Positions 1 to 11,781 are shown, numbered from the stretch's first letter. The stretch is DNA of 64,000 nt from Ipomoea triloba (GCF_003576645.1 NC_044923.1:4036481-4100480); one strand, 5' to 3'. Numbers and translations are program-made. Notes: generated from the sequence alone by a model not told the origin.

Positions 1-321
1 GTAGCCGAGGTGCTTGCCGGCGAGAGATTTGGGTCGGTTCGCGAAGATGATGTCGTTGGTGGTGAAGCACTGCTCGGCGGCGGAAGGGGATGAAACGACG
101 ACGATTGCGCGTGAACCGAAGCGGAGGTGGACGACGGCGCCGTGTTTTTGGGAGAGGGCTTGAAGTGCCCGGTGCGGCGGCGGTTGGAGGAGGTGGAGAT
201 GGCCGAGGATTGGAAGCGCAAATGGAGTTGGTGGGGAGTTGTTTTTCCTAGGTTTAATTAGGAGCCAAGAGATTGAAACTATGAAGATTATAGTGCATAA
301 TGACCACCCAAAGATCTCCAT
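1..321 (-). CDS. Cytochrome P450 CYP81-type, N-terminal part (runs off left edge)
   Basis: Reading the minus strand from an ATG at 319-321 gives 107 open codons that leave the window at base 1. The product begins MEIFGWSL, has a hydrophobic membrane anchor (about residues 5-23), a proline-rich hinge (NNSPPTPFALPILGHLHLL), then the A-helix/beta-1 region (LRFGSRAIVVVSSPSAAEQC) and FANRPKSLAGKHLGY. These match the N-termini of the other CYP81-like genes in the window, although this copy is clearly more divergent. CYP81 enzymes are ER-anchored monooxygenases acting on specialised metabolites such as flavonoids, lignans and glucosinolates; the substrate cannot be told. The heme region lies outside the window, so integrity is unknown. 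Confidence 0.85.
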   Translation of the reverse strand, partial: MEIFGWSLCTIIFIVSISWLLIKPRKNNSPPTPFALPILGHLHLLQPPPHRALQALSQKHGAVVHLRFGSRAIVVVSSPSAAEQCFTTNDIIFANRPKSLAGKHLGY

Positions 322-954
322 ATTTTGGAGAAGAGCTTTGAGACTTTCCTCTTTGGTAGTAAGAAAGAGAGTTTAATTTGGAATTAAAGGGGTATTGGGC
401 TAAATGAAAAAGAGTTTTAGTCAATTAAACATGAGTTTTGAGGATTCCAACACATACAAATAACATTAATGTGTTTCGTAGGGTGGAAACTAGAGAACTA
501 TCTTTGGTCACAACCATAGACCATGTCTTCAGGACTAGGTAGGTATTGGCCTCGAAGAGCCCAAAGTATTTGGTATCAAAGTGATCGACCAGCGCTTGGA
601 GCTCACCACAATGGGTATAACTTGTGCAGACCACAACCTAAGTATTTGGTATCAAAGAGACTGACCAATGCATAATTAGCCCATCACATTAAGTGTAACT
701 TCCACACTGTGACTACCAAGGTTCGATCTGATATTCTTATCCACAATCTACAATCTAAGAACAACTTTCTATTTTCACAATAGAATTAACATTTACGAGT
801 TGTTTATTTTAAATTGAACGCACCATTACAATCAAATTACCATTATTTCAACTAAATTTATGACAATCAAACCTTAGACACCTTTCATAAAACTAACACC
901 ATCCGACTAAATTTATGATGATCTGACCTTAGACACCTTTAATAAAAGTAACAC

Positions 955-957
<3 letters not shown>

Positions 958-1004
<47 letters not shown>
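958..1004. repeat. (ATT)n microsatellite
   Basis: About 15 uninterrupted TTA/ATT units. Confidence 0.95.
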
Positions 1005-1007
<3 letters not shown>

Positions 1008-1642
1008 TGTTGGAGTGTTTCGTGGAACCAATTAAAAGTCAATTTAACAGATGAACAGCGCAGCACTATCATTGACTATGTTTTAATATTAGTACAAATC
1101 CTGTTACAGAAATCTGTTTGGGATATGTCTGTAATTCTGTCACATGACAACAGCTGACAACATAAATTTACAGCTATCTTTTTTTTCTTTAAAAAGTTAA
1201 TTTTCCCGGTCAGGGAAAGGATAGATTAAGATCTACTCAAAAAGATATGTAAGTTGATGAAATTCAGCTCTAAAATATTATTAATTAAATTATAACTTAC
1301 TTTGAGACTTTCCAAAAGATAGAGAATCTACTTGGTACTTGCTTCCATAAAAAAAAATAAAATTAATTAAGGGTATGTTTAGAAATTTAAAAAATATTTT
1401 TTAGAAAATAAATTATTTTTATTTTCAAAAAAAAAGAAAATAAATTATTTTTAATTATAGCTCGTTGTCACTTCTATGACTCTCTCAAATGGCACGTGGA
1501 CAGAGATATAACATTGTAACGGAGATAGAAGTACTAAAAATAATTAATTTTTTTAATATTTAACTAAATGTCAGAAAATTATATTTTTTTATTTGGCTGA
1601 AAGTTAAAATATTGTATTTTTAATCCATTTTCCTATAAATGA

Positions 1643-1684
<42 letters not shown>
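1643..1684. repeat. (AAT)n microsatellite
   Basis: About 14 units of ATA. Confidence 0.95.
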
Positions 1685-1686
<2 letters not shown>

Positions 1687-2489
1687 GAGAGAGAAGATAA
1701 ATACCAGAAAATAAATAATAAGAAAACTGTCTTCAAACACCAAATCTAGAAAGACATTTTTCGTCAAGGCCTTTTAACAATATTGATAATCATTCCCATT
1801 CCACCATACTACCAAACATGCAATAACAAAAACTCATTACCATTACCAAGCATTTGATACCCATTCTGGTCCGATTCCATGTGCGAACCAAACACTCCCT
1901 GAGTTTATTTAAAGGGAAAAGGGGACAATATGCCCTTAAACTTTACTTGAAATTACAATTAGGTTCTTAAACTTTTTTTTAAAGTACAATTAAACACTAA
2001 AACTTGTCATTTTGGTGCATCTAAACCTAATAGCATGTTATCCACCTAGAATAGTCGGTCATTAGGGTTTCAGCGACAATTCCAATGATAATTTTGGCGA
2101 CTGTAAAAATTTAAAATAAAAAAGAAAAAAAAGAAGCCGAGTGGCCTTCTCCATAGGAAGTTGCATTTTTGTTTTTGATGGTAGTGAACAGTGGTTAGCG
2201 GCAGTCAATGATGGCCAATGTCGTAAATCGGACTTATTTGTCTCATTTTGACAAAAGACCTAATTGAGTATTTAATTGAGTAGTGGAATACGGTGTCCAG
2301 TTTACATTCCCACATGAATGATGAGAGTGGGTTCGAGCAAGTTCAATAGTCTATTTGATCTTTTTGTCCTTATTTAAATCACGTAAATACATCACACTAA
2401 TGATAAAATTTAATCCAAATATGACATGATCAAACCACTTTATATAGATGATATAAGATCACAATATCCTTGATTATTCCGTACATATA

Positions 2490-4077
2490 TCTACTATACT
2501 AATAAGAGCCAAAGAGAGTTAGGCCTAAAATGGGTAGAAAAAATGGCGGTCAAATTATTTAATCAAATGGATGGTTCAGATGAATTATTTAATCAAATAG
2601 ATGGTTAAAATAATTAAGATTAATATTATTAATAGAGATTACCTAATTTAACATTACTTTTATGATTATCCGTTAAGTTTTTCGTTAAATATTCTCTTCT
2701 CCATTAATATTCCGTTAACTTTTAACTTACCCATTAATTTCTATAAAAAAGGTCTTAGGTTCGAACCTCATCTCAATCAAATTTGACATAATTAAGTCCT
2801 CACTATTCTCAAAAAAAAAAAAAAAAAGTCCCCACTCTATTTACTCTTATTAAATTAAATAAATTAGTAGCTACAACAAAAAATGATACATATGTATTTC
2901 TTTAATTTAGAATTATGTGTCTACAATACCTTTATTTGAAAAAATTATTTATTATCAAAAAATTAAATTAAATAAGAGAAATAATTTCATTAGTTATATT
3001 GTCTTTATTTCTCTCATGCAAAGATTCTTTACATTCAAATTTATCAATTGATATTCATTACATTGTCCATTATCTTATTTTTACAATATCTTGTAATTAA
3101 ATATCAAAGTTATATTACAAAATAATGTTATATATTTATTTACCAAGTATTTTATTAATACTATGAAAAAAAAATTTTAAAATAATTTGAAGCTAATTAT
3201 ATTAACTACTTGGGGATTGGTTGACAAAGAGAGTACTCAAATAACCCAACAAGTTGAAGCGGAATCCCTCTATTTTTACTCTTATTGAATTAAATAAATT
3301 AGTAGTTACACCAAAAAATGATACATATGTATTTCTTTAATACCATGAAAAAAATAATAAAAAAAAAGAATAGTTTGAAACCAATCATATTAACTACTTG
3401 GGGGATTTGTTAACAATGAAAGTACTCAAATAACCCATTACCCAACAAATTGAAGCGAGAAACTACCTTTTAATATTTTTGGAATATATAATATTTTAAA
3501 TTTTTAAAATTTTATTAATTTATTTAATCTTTTTTCTTAAACTAGAGATTTCTTTATCCACAATAACTCATTCAACAATAATGGTTGAACCAAATGAACC
3601 CCAAGCAGAACACCTAAAGGAAAGTCCATAGTTCCTATATCATAATCTCATTGCATGACGTTGTCATCTATGCCACCAACAATAACCGAATTGCAAATAA
3701 CAGACTACCAACAAAAAGGAAGAGAACAAATAGTAAAGATGAAGACAATGACAATGTTACTCAAAAGAGAATTAAGAACACTTAGAAAAATTCAAATGAA
3801 AAGTAGTATTTATTTAGATTATCATTTTTAGACCAAATATTTAGACTATCGATTTTACAAGGTTGCAAACATTTATTTTAGTAATAATTATAATGAATTT
3901 TCTATATTATCTTGGATTCATATACTTTGAGTTAGATATTTAAATAAAAAAATTTGACATTCAATTACCCATGTATAAACTTCTCCTATATAATCTTGCA
4001 TTTATATACTTTCAAATATTTATTTAAATATAAACATTGGGCATTAACCCATTCGCGCAATGCGCATATAAAACCAG
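2490..4077 (+). mobile_element. Non-autonomous Helitron, copy A (about 1.6 kb)
   Basis: The 5' end reads TCTACTATACTAATAAG. The 3' end has a GC-rich hairpin (GCGC-AAT-GCGC) followed by TATAAAACCAG, a CTRR-like terminus with one change. It sits between A (2489) and T (4078), as Helitrons do. It encodes no RepHel. A nearly full-length copy lies in inverse orientation at 51731-53308 and matches along its whole length, with the same ends, which fixes the boundaries. Truncated 3' ends of the same family lie at 26500-26837, 41690-42030 and 50690-50990. Confidence 0.8.
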
Positions 4078-4078
4078 T

Positions 4079-4150
4079 ATATGAAATAAACAAGGATAAT
4101 AGATGTAGCACAACTCAAATTTGAGAGAGAATTTGAAGACTATTACTTGG
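4079..4150 (-). pseudogene. Relic of a CYP81 3' end
   Basis: Immediately after the Helitron 3' end, the sequence 'tatgaaataaacaagg...cacaactcaaatttgagagagaatttgaagac' aligns with the stop-codon region and 3' flank of the CYP81 genes that end at 26876 and 42074. On the minus strand it reads LQILSQI-stop, against LQFLSQL-stop in those genes. Homology stops after about 70 bp, so only the extreme tail remains. Confidence 0.6.
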
Positions 4151-4499
4151 CCACACTATTATATTATCGCTTTTACAATTTTTGACTATTTTCTAAGTAT
4201 ATATACCCCAACCCCCCTAGGCTAACTCCACCTATTTAATTTGTAGTTAAATTAGAGCATAATTGTATCTCTGCTATAGTCTCACAGTCTCACTTGGTCA
4301 CTATTATATTATCGCCTTTACAATTTATCACTATTTTCTACGTCCCTAAAATTCCAATTCACTAGCTTTCAAAATATAATATAATAATACTTTAATTATA
4401 GCATTTAAAAGGTATTAAAAAAAAAAGAGTTAACAAAACAGATTTGTAAGTCTTGCATTTTGTGAAAATTTAAAAAATTTCATGTATAAAATTTGATAT

Positions 4500-4699
4500 T
4501 TCAGTGTCATGCCAGTGGGGATAGTGTGTGGGTAGCATATAGGGATACAGACAATATTACTTTAATTTTTTGGGGGTTTCTATGTGTGGGGATAGTGTGT
4601 GGGTAGCATATAGGAATACAGACATACAGTACAACATTACCAAATTGATAACAGTAAATTGTATGTACAATCATAGTATTGGACAGGACCACCCTGTTG
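4500..4699. repeat. MULE left flank, related to 24714-24840
   Basis: Holds two direct repeats of 'ggggatagtgtgtgggtagcatatag' spaced 71 bp apart (starting 4517 and 4588), then a stretch matching 24714-24820 ('acagacatacag...', 'atagtattggac'). The match breaks where the Mutator-like element begins. The last nine bases, ACCCTGTTG (4691-4699), resemble ATTCTGTTG at 20596-20604 and are a candidate target-site duplication. Confidence 0.5.
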
Positions 4700-4845
4700 G
4701 GGTTCTTTTTCCGGTCAAGAGGCAATTGATATTGGTTTTCCAAATAGTGACCAACCTGAGAAGGTTACAAAAAGAGGAAAAGAGACTTTGGGAAAGGCTT
4801 GTTCTCCTGTGCAAAAAGCCTACCCTTTAGGCTTTTTCTATTTTT
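4700..4845 (+). repeat. Left terminal inverted repeat of the MULE
   Basis: Pairs with 20450-20595 in inverse orientation, degenerate but colinear. The inner part contains AGGCTTGTTC (4796-4805) and a perfect inverted repeat at 4813-4837 (arm AAAAAGCCTA, 5-bp loop, arm TAGGCTTTTT). Confidence 0.65.
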
Positions 4846-4874
4846 GGTTTTTTTTTTTTTTTTAAAACAGGGCC

Positions 4875-4918
4875 ATTAAATACGGTAGGTGTGAACCTGT
4901 ACACCTACCGTATTTAAT
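4875..4918. repeat. 18-bp inverted repeat with 8-nt loop
   Basis: The arm ATTAAATACGGTAGGTGT is followed after GAACCTGT by its exact reverse complement. It lies just inside the left MULE end, within a segment whose lead-in ('tttttct atttttg... taaaacagggccatta') is repeated at about 4958-5000. Confidence 0.8.
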
Positions 4919-5039
4919 TAGTCAACAAATACTTTTAATACTCCAATTTTAATTCCTTTTCTATTTTTGTTTTTTGTTTTTTGTAAAACAGGGCCATTAA
5001 TACTCCAACCAATTTCTGTAGATGTGAACTTGTGCAGCA

Positions 5040-5345
5040 ACCATAATTCCTTTTAAATTACTCCAATCACTCTCCTCTCTCTACCCCACTTCAAACCCCA
5101 CTTCCTCATCCAAATCTCCAATCTTCCCATTCTCTTCACCCACCACTTTCAAACCTTTTTTTTTTTCTACAAATTTTGTGGTCCTTCTCAAGTCCCTTTC
5201 ATTCTTTTTGCTTGTGGTCCCAACCAGCAGCAATAGCAGATCGAGAAGGAACAAGCCTCACAAATTCGGCCAGCAGATCAGTTCAATTGCCATTGCTGCT
5301 TGGAATGTGATTTTTGGCTTTTTCCTTGTGGTAACACCCTATACT
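5040..5345 (+). other. Possible captured host exon fragment inside the MULE
   Basis: A C/T-rich leader like a plant 5' UTR precedes an open frame (ATG-like start near 5178) encoding FGQQISSIAIAAWNVIFGF and reaching a possible splice donor (CTTGTG|GTAACA, near 5332). Base composition differs from the surrounding AT-rich DNA. MULEs often carry pieces of host genes. I do not recognise the protein. Confidence 0.3.
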
Positions 5346-6239
5346 CACCATTTCTTTCAATGATGCCTGGCATTTTAATTAGAGTGCATGTAGATTTGAT
5401 AGTTGTTTCCATGTGATTACTTTTAGTCAGATATCCCTGCTTTTGCCATAGATGATGGAAGGGTGTGAGCTTGCTACGTCTTAATATCTCACTGCTTTTT
5501 GACTGTTTGAGAATGAAAATTCAGAGTTGAATCAAATCATAGTAGGTGTTTGAGCTCTTGTGTATTCTTTTTTTGTTTCATTGTACAATAGCGAGTTGTC
5601 CAGTTGTTGTCTTGTTCTTTTGGACCCTATATTTCCTGTTAGAATTCCAAGTGGAGTCTCCAACCACTAGCTGCCATCCACTTTGAATGACTTCTTTGAT
5701 ATGTATGTTGACTGACTGCCAGCCATAGATTTTCTTCAAATCCCATTTATATTTTGCAAGTCCATAGTCTATTATATTAATTTTAATCACTTATTGGATT
5801 GTCATTTGTTAACCATATAATGTATAAATAACATATTTATTAAAAAAACACATCTTAGGACTCATTTTATTGTTAGTTCTAATTGAAAAATAAAAAAACT
5901 GTAAAAGCAATATAATTTCTCACTTAGTTCTAATTGAAAAAAAAAACTGAAAAAGCAATATAATTTCTCACTGACTTTAACATATAACTATACTTTTTAC
6001 TGTATATAAAATTGAAACCAAAACAAAATTTTTATTTATGCATTTAAAAATATATTTACTAATATACCTCACTTTTTACACATTTACCCTACTAAACTAC
6101 TATTATACTTGAGGAAATTAATTTTAATTGATTATAAATAGTAAGTTATTATTTTTTCTTTTAGTAATTTATTTTTTTAGCATTAGTCAAATAAATAAAA
6201 TAAATTTAGCTATTTGACTAAAAAAATTCGGTTATATTT

Positions 6240-6376
6240 AACCGACCGAAAACTGTCGGTTTCGGTTATTTCGGTTATGAATGTTGATCGGTCGGTTATG
6301 AAGGTTCAGTTAAATTTTCGATTATTTCGGTTATTAACCGAAAACCGACCGAAACCGACCGATGCTCACCCCTACT
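6240..6376. mobile_element. hAT-like element end (CCGACCGAAACCGACC repeats)
   Basis: Repeated CGGTTTTCGGTTA/CCGAAAACCG words end at 'gatgctcacccctac', the reverse complement of the GTAGGGGTGAGC terminus common in plant hAT-type non-autonomous elements. I could not place the other end or an 8-bp target duplication. It is nested in the MULE. Confidence 0.5.
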
Positions 6377-6642
6377 GATATGTATCACCTGCAGCAAACT
6401 AGACCCAAATCTTTTATCACTGCACAAAGCACGCCGATCGAAACTATATTGTCTTGTAATTATGCAGTAAAGTCGTGATTATCATGCAAACATTGTATGC
6501 TACGACACTCTATTTAACTATTTTCTTATTAATTGGATAATGTTGCAAATAGTAATAAAGTGAGATTATTAAAAACACAGAATTTTGTATACTTCTCACT
6601 AATGCAGCATGTAACAAGCGTATTTTAATAATGTTAAAAATA

Positions 6643-6695
6643 AATAAGGCTTATTCATTGAACAAGCCTATTACTTATGCTTGTTCAAGAATATT
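6643..6695. promoter_or_regulatory. AAGCCTA/TAGGCTT motif cluster upstream of the PMD gene
   Basis: Three motif copies in 50 bp (AAGGCTTATTC, GAACAAGCCTA, TGCTTGTTC), 150-200 bp before the PMD start codon. Same word family as in the MULE ends and the other internal promoter gaps. Confidence 0.5.
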
Positions 6696-6844
6696 TTGTG
6701 TTTTAAATTAACAAGATTGATTTCTAATTTATTAATTAGAATAAATGAATTAAATTTAGAATCACATGATTGATTTGAATGTATTTTTGAAGTAGAATAT
6801 TTTATTTCAAATAGTAATGAATATTTTTATTATCTTTTACAGTT

Positions 6845-9404
6845 ATGGCTGCACGAAGGCAATTACATCCGGGCCCGATGGATCCGTCGGTGCTAACATT
6901 TCAGCATAGGCATCGGTCTATGTCCATATGGATGGATCCAGATTTTAATGCACGTATTAAACCGTGCCGATACGATGGCCAAACAGTGGTGCCCAGTGAT
7001 GAAAGAATGATTAATTACTTGCGTATTGCTGGGTTCTACGGGGTATCTCATCTTAGAGATATAAGGTTGGACCATTCATTAATCGCCGCTTTGATTGAGC
7101 GGTGGCGGCCTGAGGTTCACGCGTTTCACCTACCGTTTGGGGAGGTAGGTATAACACTTCAAGATGTTGAAGTGTTACTTGGGCTTAAGGTGGACGGCCT
7201 AGCTATTACTGGACGTGTCAAGCGTTCTACCGAACAATGGAAGGAATTGTGTCGTCGTTTGTTGGGATTCACTCCCCTTGATGGATTTTTGAAGCAGTCG
7301 AAAATTAATTCGACTGCAATAGGACCCGTTCCAGTACTAACCGCGGATAGCACAGATCATGAGGTGCAAATTGCTACGCGGATACAATTGATGCATTTGT
7401 TAGGAGGACTTCTTTTCCCCGAATCAACAAACATGGCGGTAAATTTGGCCTTGTTGCCTTTCATTGAGGATTTTGAGGTGTGTGGCCAGTACAGTTGGGG
7501 ATCAGCTGTGTTAGCCTATCTTTATAGGGGGTTGTACAAAGGAGCTGACCACCATACTTCAGTTGTCGGTGGTTGTATGCTACTGCTGCAACTTTGGGCA
7601 TGGGAGAGGCTCCCTATACTTAGACCAGAGGGCGTTATAGCAGAATTAAATATTCGTGATTTGCCAGTTGGTGCCAGGTAAGTTGTAATAGTTAATTTTT
7701 AAAAACGTATTGAATTCACTTTGTGTTGAAGTAGTCATGAATTGTTGTTGCAAATGTAGGTGGGTAGGTGCACATTTTTGGGGGAATGTGCCTCATCACG
7801 TGATTCGGGCATATCGCGACCAATTGGATCGCGTTAACCAACAAATGGTACGTTTGTTTAATGTTGGCGTTACTATGATCATTTATATAATCATATTTTG
7901 TGGTAATCATAACATTTTTTTAACGTCTTTCGCAGTTTGTCTTCCAGCCTTACAATGAATTATTTCCTCAATTGCCTGACTATTGCACGGCCGGCCAAGC
8001 GATTTGGACAGCTCGAGTGCCTTTGATCTATTTTTATATCATTGAGCACTACTATCCTGACCGATTCTACAGGCAATTCAGTGGTTTCCAAGATGTCCCG
8101 ATTGAAGTCGTGTACAGTGAGGAATTGCACGCATTTGACGGGCGATCTGGCAATTTTGATTGGGCTGACAAGCACGCTCAGCCTTTGTACTGTTGGAGAC
8201 AACGGGGAGGTTTCATCCACCCAATGCAAGTGATGAACAATCCCGTTACAAGTGATGCATACCGTGTATGGTATCATATCCATGGCATTACAAGTGATGC
8301 ATACCGTGTATGGTATCATATCCATGGCAAGCTTTTCATTGGCAACCCTGAACACCGACAAGATCAGGGTTATGTCCAATGTGGTGCCTCGTTAAATGAA
8401 GCAGTTAGTATGTTCAATAACGGATAACGTTTTTTTTTAAATGGGGTGATTAATAGTTTATGATCATAAATATGTTATGTGAATAAATGTTGTATATTTG
8501 ATGCAGATGCACTACATTCGTGAAATGCATATAAGTACCGGAGAGGCTCGCGAGGATAGAGCGCGAGCTCTTGATCTCGTTCGGGAACTTCACATTAGCT
8601 CGCGCGAACATTTAGAGCGTGCTGGCTATGCTTACTATGCGGACGTCCCCCCACATTTATTCAATAACGCACCGGTATACGAGCCAAGGGTGCAACATCG
8701 CCGTCCAGATTTACGACGACATCGAGAGAACATGCGGGGGCAACCTGGGCGCGGTGGTAGGCGTATGCGCGCGGTCAACCAGGCTTTGCAAGCCGAGGCA
8801 GAACAACAAAGACATGACGCCGAGGACGACGATGACGATGATGAGGATGGGAATGCGCTAGCACTTGTGCCTATTCAATACCAGGGCGGTGACCAAAACT
8901 ATGACTCACAGCGTTTTACTATGTCAGGCCCCAGCTCAAGCTTTTGTGGTCCCTATTCACAGGCCGACTTTGGTGGTTTGTCTCAGTATACTCCAGCTAG
9001 TCAAGTGTATGATCCCTCACAGCCGGGGTCATCCCACCATAATGCACCATCGAATATAATCCCGCAATTTGGAGGTCAAAATCGGCCGGCATACAACACC
9101 TCACCTTGGTCCCATCCAGTTGGAGATTTTATTGTAGAAGACTCTTCTAGTCAACCCGGTATTGGGAGCCAAAACATCGGTATGCCGAGCACTGCTGACT
9201 TCCTTGATATACAGGAGCCACAGGAGGTGCAGGAGCCACAAGAACCACAGAGACGACAATCAACCCGAATCAGATTTCCTACAGTTTGTGGAACGCACCC
9301 GCGTCAAAGGTATATTTAATTTGTTAAGTAAATTTATTATTAAATAATTATAGTTGTTAAAATATTAATTGATTATATTCTTTCATGTTTGTAGGTACCT
9401 GTAA
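6845..9404 (+). CDS. Plant mobile domain (PMD/MAIN-like) protein, five exons
   Basis: Exons: 6845-7677, 7760-7847, 7936-8403, 8507-9309, 9395-9404; phases fit throughout and the sum is 734 codons (733 aa). The N-terminal two thirds is a PMD: LRIAGFYGVSHL, then LIAALIERWRPEVHAFHLP, GEVGITLQDVEVLLGLKVDG and LLGGLLFPESTN, all hallmarks of MAIN/MAIL1 and of transposon-borne PMD proteins. The C-terminal part is low complexity, with an acidic run (D/E, about 8822-8850) and Q/P-rich stretches. The domain is thought to help heterochromatin silencing in host MAIN proteins; in transposons its role is unknown. The exon 3 donor (GCA|GTTAGT) is weak; without splicing the frame stops at 8427. Exon 3 contains an in-frame 42-bp tandem duplication. 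The last intron only swaps RYI-stop for RYL-stop. Confidence 0.8.
8248..8331 (+). repeat. 42-bp tandem duplication in PMD exon 3
   Basis: The 14 residues starting TSDAYRVWYHIHG occur twice in tandem; DNA units start at 8248 and 8290. See the finding on exact 42-bp duplications. Confidence 0.95.
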
Positions 9405-9624
9405 TTGACACGGATGTGCATGGTTTATATTTTGACATTTTGTTACTTCATGTTGTCATTAGATAATATTTTGACATGTTATCACCACTGTTTTCCTCTC
9501 CAACACGAAGTAGACTAATCCGACTAGCTATGAATATTAATTCTATCTAGCTATGCTGTGTTTTCACTTTTTGCATTTCCGCATTTGAATCGGCGATGTG
9601 TCTGTCTTTTACAGGTTTTCATGA

Positions 9625-9670
<46 letters not shown>

Positions 9671-9781
9671 CTAATACTAATACTAATAATAATACTAATA
9701 CTAATACTAATAATAATAATAATAATAATTAAAAAAAACTAATATAAAACAACTTCTTAATTCAATTGAAATAGAGCCTTA
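9405..9781. repeat. Short intergenic gap with interrupted (AAT)n microsatellite
   Basis: Between the convergent PMD and B3-like genes. 9626-9732 is an AAT/ACT trinucleotide array. Nothing else recognised. Confidence 0.9.
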
Positions 9782-10960
9782 TTACACACCAACATCAACA
9801 TTTGCATAGTCTTCAATATTATAGACGTACAAATCTTCCGTCATTATTTCCATCCCGCACATGTTGAATGCTATTAGGTGAACCTCCCCAACTTCATAAT
9901 TGAAGAACACCAAGCTCTTGATAACACGGCGACGGCTCCAAAGCATACGCATGAGGAATGCATACTGTTCAGCGTAATTGATTAACTCTCCGACATTTAT
10001 GAACGTAAGGGTGAAAGTGCCGTGTCTAAGAGCAACACTATCACCCTCACTCTCGGTCCAAAAAATGAAGTTACACAGAGTTGATTGGTCGTCACAGAAT
10101 TCATCAAAACCAATCATTAACGTCCTACAACCTGACAGTGTGGTCAATCCAACATCAAAATTTATGCTGGACCTGGCTGGTACATAGATAGCTTCCCCAT
10201 CCTCCGCGGGTTCGCGCTCAACACCATCGCCATGCACCTCAGGCAGAACTAGTTGTTGTTTATTTCGTATGACAAAAAAATGAAATTTAAAATAACCAAC
10301 GTGTCTAAATATTAAAACATCATCCTCTTGAATTCCATGCGCGAGATAGAATTCCTCAAGTCCGTGATAAAAATCTAAGTTTTCAACAGGTAACTCCCAC
10401 GGATGTGCATGTCCATGAAATAGTTGGGCAGTACGGTTGACATGTTGAAGGAGATGTATGTGCATGCAGTTGGGAAATTGTAACATCCAGGGCGACCACA
10501 CATGCCCTAAAAACCAAGTAATCGTCTGAACAGAGGGATGGTGAGGATGGCCGACGGTCCCAGTATAGAAACAAGCTAAATGAAAAACAATTAATACAAT
10601 TAAATCAAAAAAAATGTTGCGATTATAAATGTAAAATATATATGTAATTGAATGCGTACGATGGCTGCCAAGTCTCCCAAAGTCGAAATTGATAGACCCT
10701 CGAAGGAAGCTGTCGAGGAATTGTTCAGCACGACGTTTTGTGTTGATGTTCGCAGGAAAGGTTAGTTGGAATCCCATCACTTTCATGAGAACTAACCACA
10801 TTTGAGCAATGGCTAAGGTGTATTTTGACTGTGACCGTTGTCTACTCATTTCAAAAATGCAGTAGCGACGGCCATGCAGTGTGTGAAGGAAATATGAAAT
10901 AGTATCACCTTCTCTGTTGTGTTGAACCTCCTCATAACTAAAGCGTGTAAACATATCCAT
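9782..10960 (-). CDS. B3-like domain protein 1 of the MULE, two exons
   Basis: Exons (minus strand): 10960-10660 and 10575-9782, joined by an 84-nt intron (GTACGC...TTTAG) that is itself open in frame; 364 aa. I start at MDMFTRFSYEEV because it aligns with MDIFVEFSKVSC of the gene at 15482. Both share the blocks YFLHTLHGRR/YFAHTISGRK, TITWF/TIVWF and CMHIHLLQHV/CMYRHLMQHF. The middle (PWELPVENLDFYHGLEEF, AHGIQEDDVLIFRHVGYFKF) follows the plant B3 DNA-binding pattern W.V...F..GW.EF, then GD.L.FR..G...F. A second, weaker B3-like repeat follows near the C-terminus (FTLTFINVGELINYAEQY). B3 domains bind DNA in the major groove. I infer a DNA-binding accessory protein; the domain call rests on pattern reading, not on a profile search. 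Confidence 0.6.
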   Translation of the reverse strand: MDMFTRFSYEEVQHNREGDTISYFLHTLHGRRYCIFEMSRQRSQSKYTLAIAQMWLVLMKVMGFQLTFPANINTKRRAEQFLDSFLRGSINFDFGRLGSHRTHSITYIFYIYNRNIFFDLIVLIVFHLACFYTGTVGHPHHPSVQTITWFLGHVWSPWMLQFPNCMHIHLLQHVNRTAQLFHGHAHPWELPVENLDFYHGLEEFYLAHGIQEDDVLIFRHVGYFKFHFFVIRNKQQLVLPEVHGDGVEREPAEDGEAIYVPARSSINFDVGLTTLSGCRTLMIGFDEFCDDQSTLCNFIFWTESEGDSVALRHGTFTLTFINVGELINYAEQYAFLMRMLWSRRRVIKSLVFFNYEVGEVHLIAFNMCGMEIMTEDLYVYNIEDYANVDVGV

Positions 10961-11060
10961 TTTGTGGATGGGAATAAGGTTTTGTAAGCACAAATAATCT
11001 GTAGAATTTTTTCGAACTTATCAAGCTGTGTATTATCATCAACATTCGTCGAATCATATA

Positions 11061-11182
11061 TAGGAGCCAGAATTGTAAACAGTGAACAAGCGTGACTGTT
11101 AGTAGGAGCCAGAATTGTAAACAGTGAACAAGCGTGACTGTTAGGCTTGTTCGACGAACAAGCCTAACTCTTAGGCTTGTTC
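11061..11182. promoter_or_regulatory. Motif cluster upstream of B3-like gene 1, with a 42-bp duplication
   Basis: Units starting at 11061 and 11103 are identical 42-mers (taggagccagaattgtaaac...) each holding GAACAAGCGTGACTGTTAG. Next come TTAGGCTTGTTCG and GAACAAGCCTAA/TTAGGCTTGTTC to 11182. It lies 100-220 bp upstream of the start codon at 10960. Confidence 0.6.
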
Positions 11183-11375
11183 AACGATTCATGCCTATTC
11201 ATTGGTAGTCAAGTCCGCACGTTCTTTTTTTTTTATTTCTGTTTTTTTAAACATATTAGTGTTATTAGTATTGAATCGAACAAAAAAAATTAAAAATACG
11301 AATGGTAAATAAGAAATTAATTTTTTTTAATACAAAGCCACAACATTGATTTTATTTAATGCGTACATGATAGCT

Positions 11376-11781
11376 TTATTTTCGAAACATTTGCTTAAAT
11401 TCTTCCATTATCGCATCGATTTTCATTGCATGTTCATGAATTTCGTGCGATAACTCATTCTGAACACTTGATAAAATTTCCATCGCAGCCGATGAATTTT
11501 GCGAAGTTGAAGTCGAAGCCGCATTGGTGCCAGCGAATGATGCAGATGAATATTGTTGCCTTTCGGTGAAGGTATTAAAAGCAGAAATAGCTTCCTCTTT
11601 AGATGTGTAAGACTTATATAAATTGTCACTAAATCGATGAACTTGTGCCTTTGCGTCATCCCAATTGTCATATACTCCAGGACAACGACCAACAAATACA
11701 ACATATGTTTCTTTCCCTATAATAAAAATTAGTTTTAATCAAACATTAAACAAAAAAAAATTAAAATGAAATTATTACCAT
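11376..11781 (-). pseudogene. Hybrid-binding-domain gene, first (frameshifted) copy
   Basis: Same gene as 14555-15045 (start-codon exon at 11779-11781, main exon ending with the stop at 11376-11378). One A is missing just after the splice acceptor (GGAAAGAAACAT against GGAAAGAAAACAT), shifting the frame. The rest translates cleanly in the proper frame as YVVFVGRCPGVYDNW and onward, and keeps the canonical Pro of the GRxPGVY motif (Leu in the other copy). Probably a sequence error in a duplicated contig end rather than a real second gene. Confidence 0.6.

Larger units (their letters stand above)
322..2489. other. AT-rich intergenic DNA without a gene
   Basis: No convincing coding region. It holds two trinucleotide microsatellites (listed separately). 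Around 1920-2280 there is a degenerate dispersed repeat whose wording ('cttaaactttact... aattaggttcttaaact') resembles the right edge of the window near 63730-63980. The short frames here lack family signatures. Confidence 0.5.

Noticed and set aside
425..634. 69-codon minus-strand frame
   Set aside because: No signal, domain or codon pattern; embedded in repeats with 'agtatttggtatcaaag' words.
4507..4830. Small frames of 78-86 codons near the MULE left end
   Set aside because: They span repeated flank DNA and the terminal inverted repeat, and have no recognisable protein signature.
11423..11704. 93-codon minus-strand frame (MLYLLVVVLEYM...) taken as a membrane protein
   Set aside because: The neighbouring frame gives the hybrid-binding domain YVVFVGR...; the hydrophobic frame is a shadow opened by a one-base deletion.
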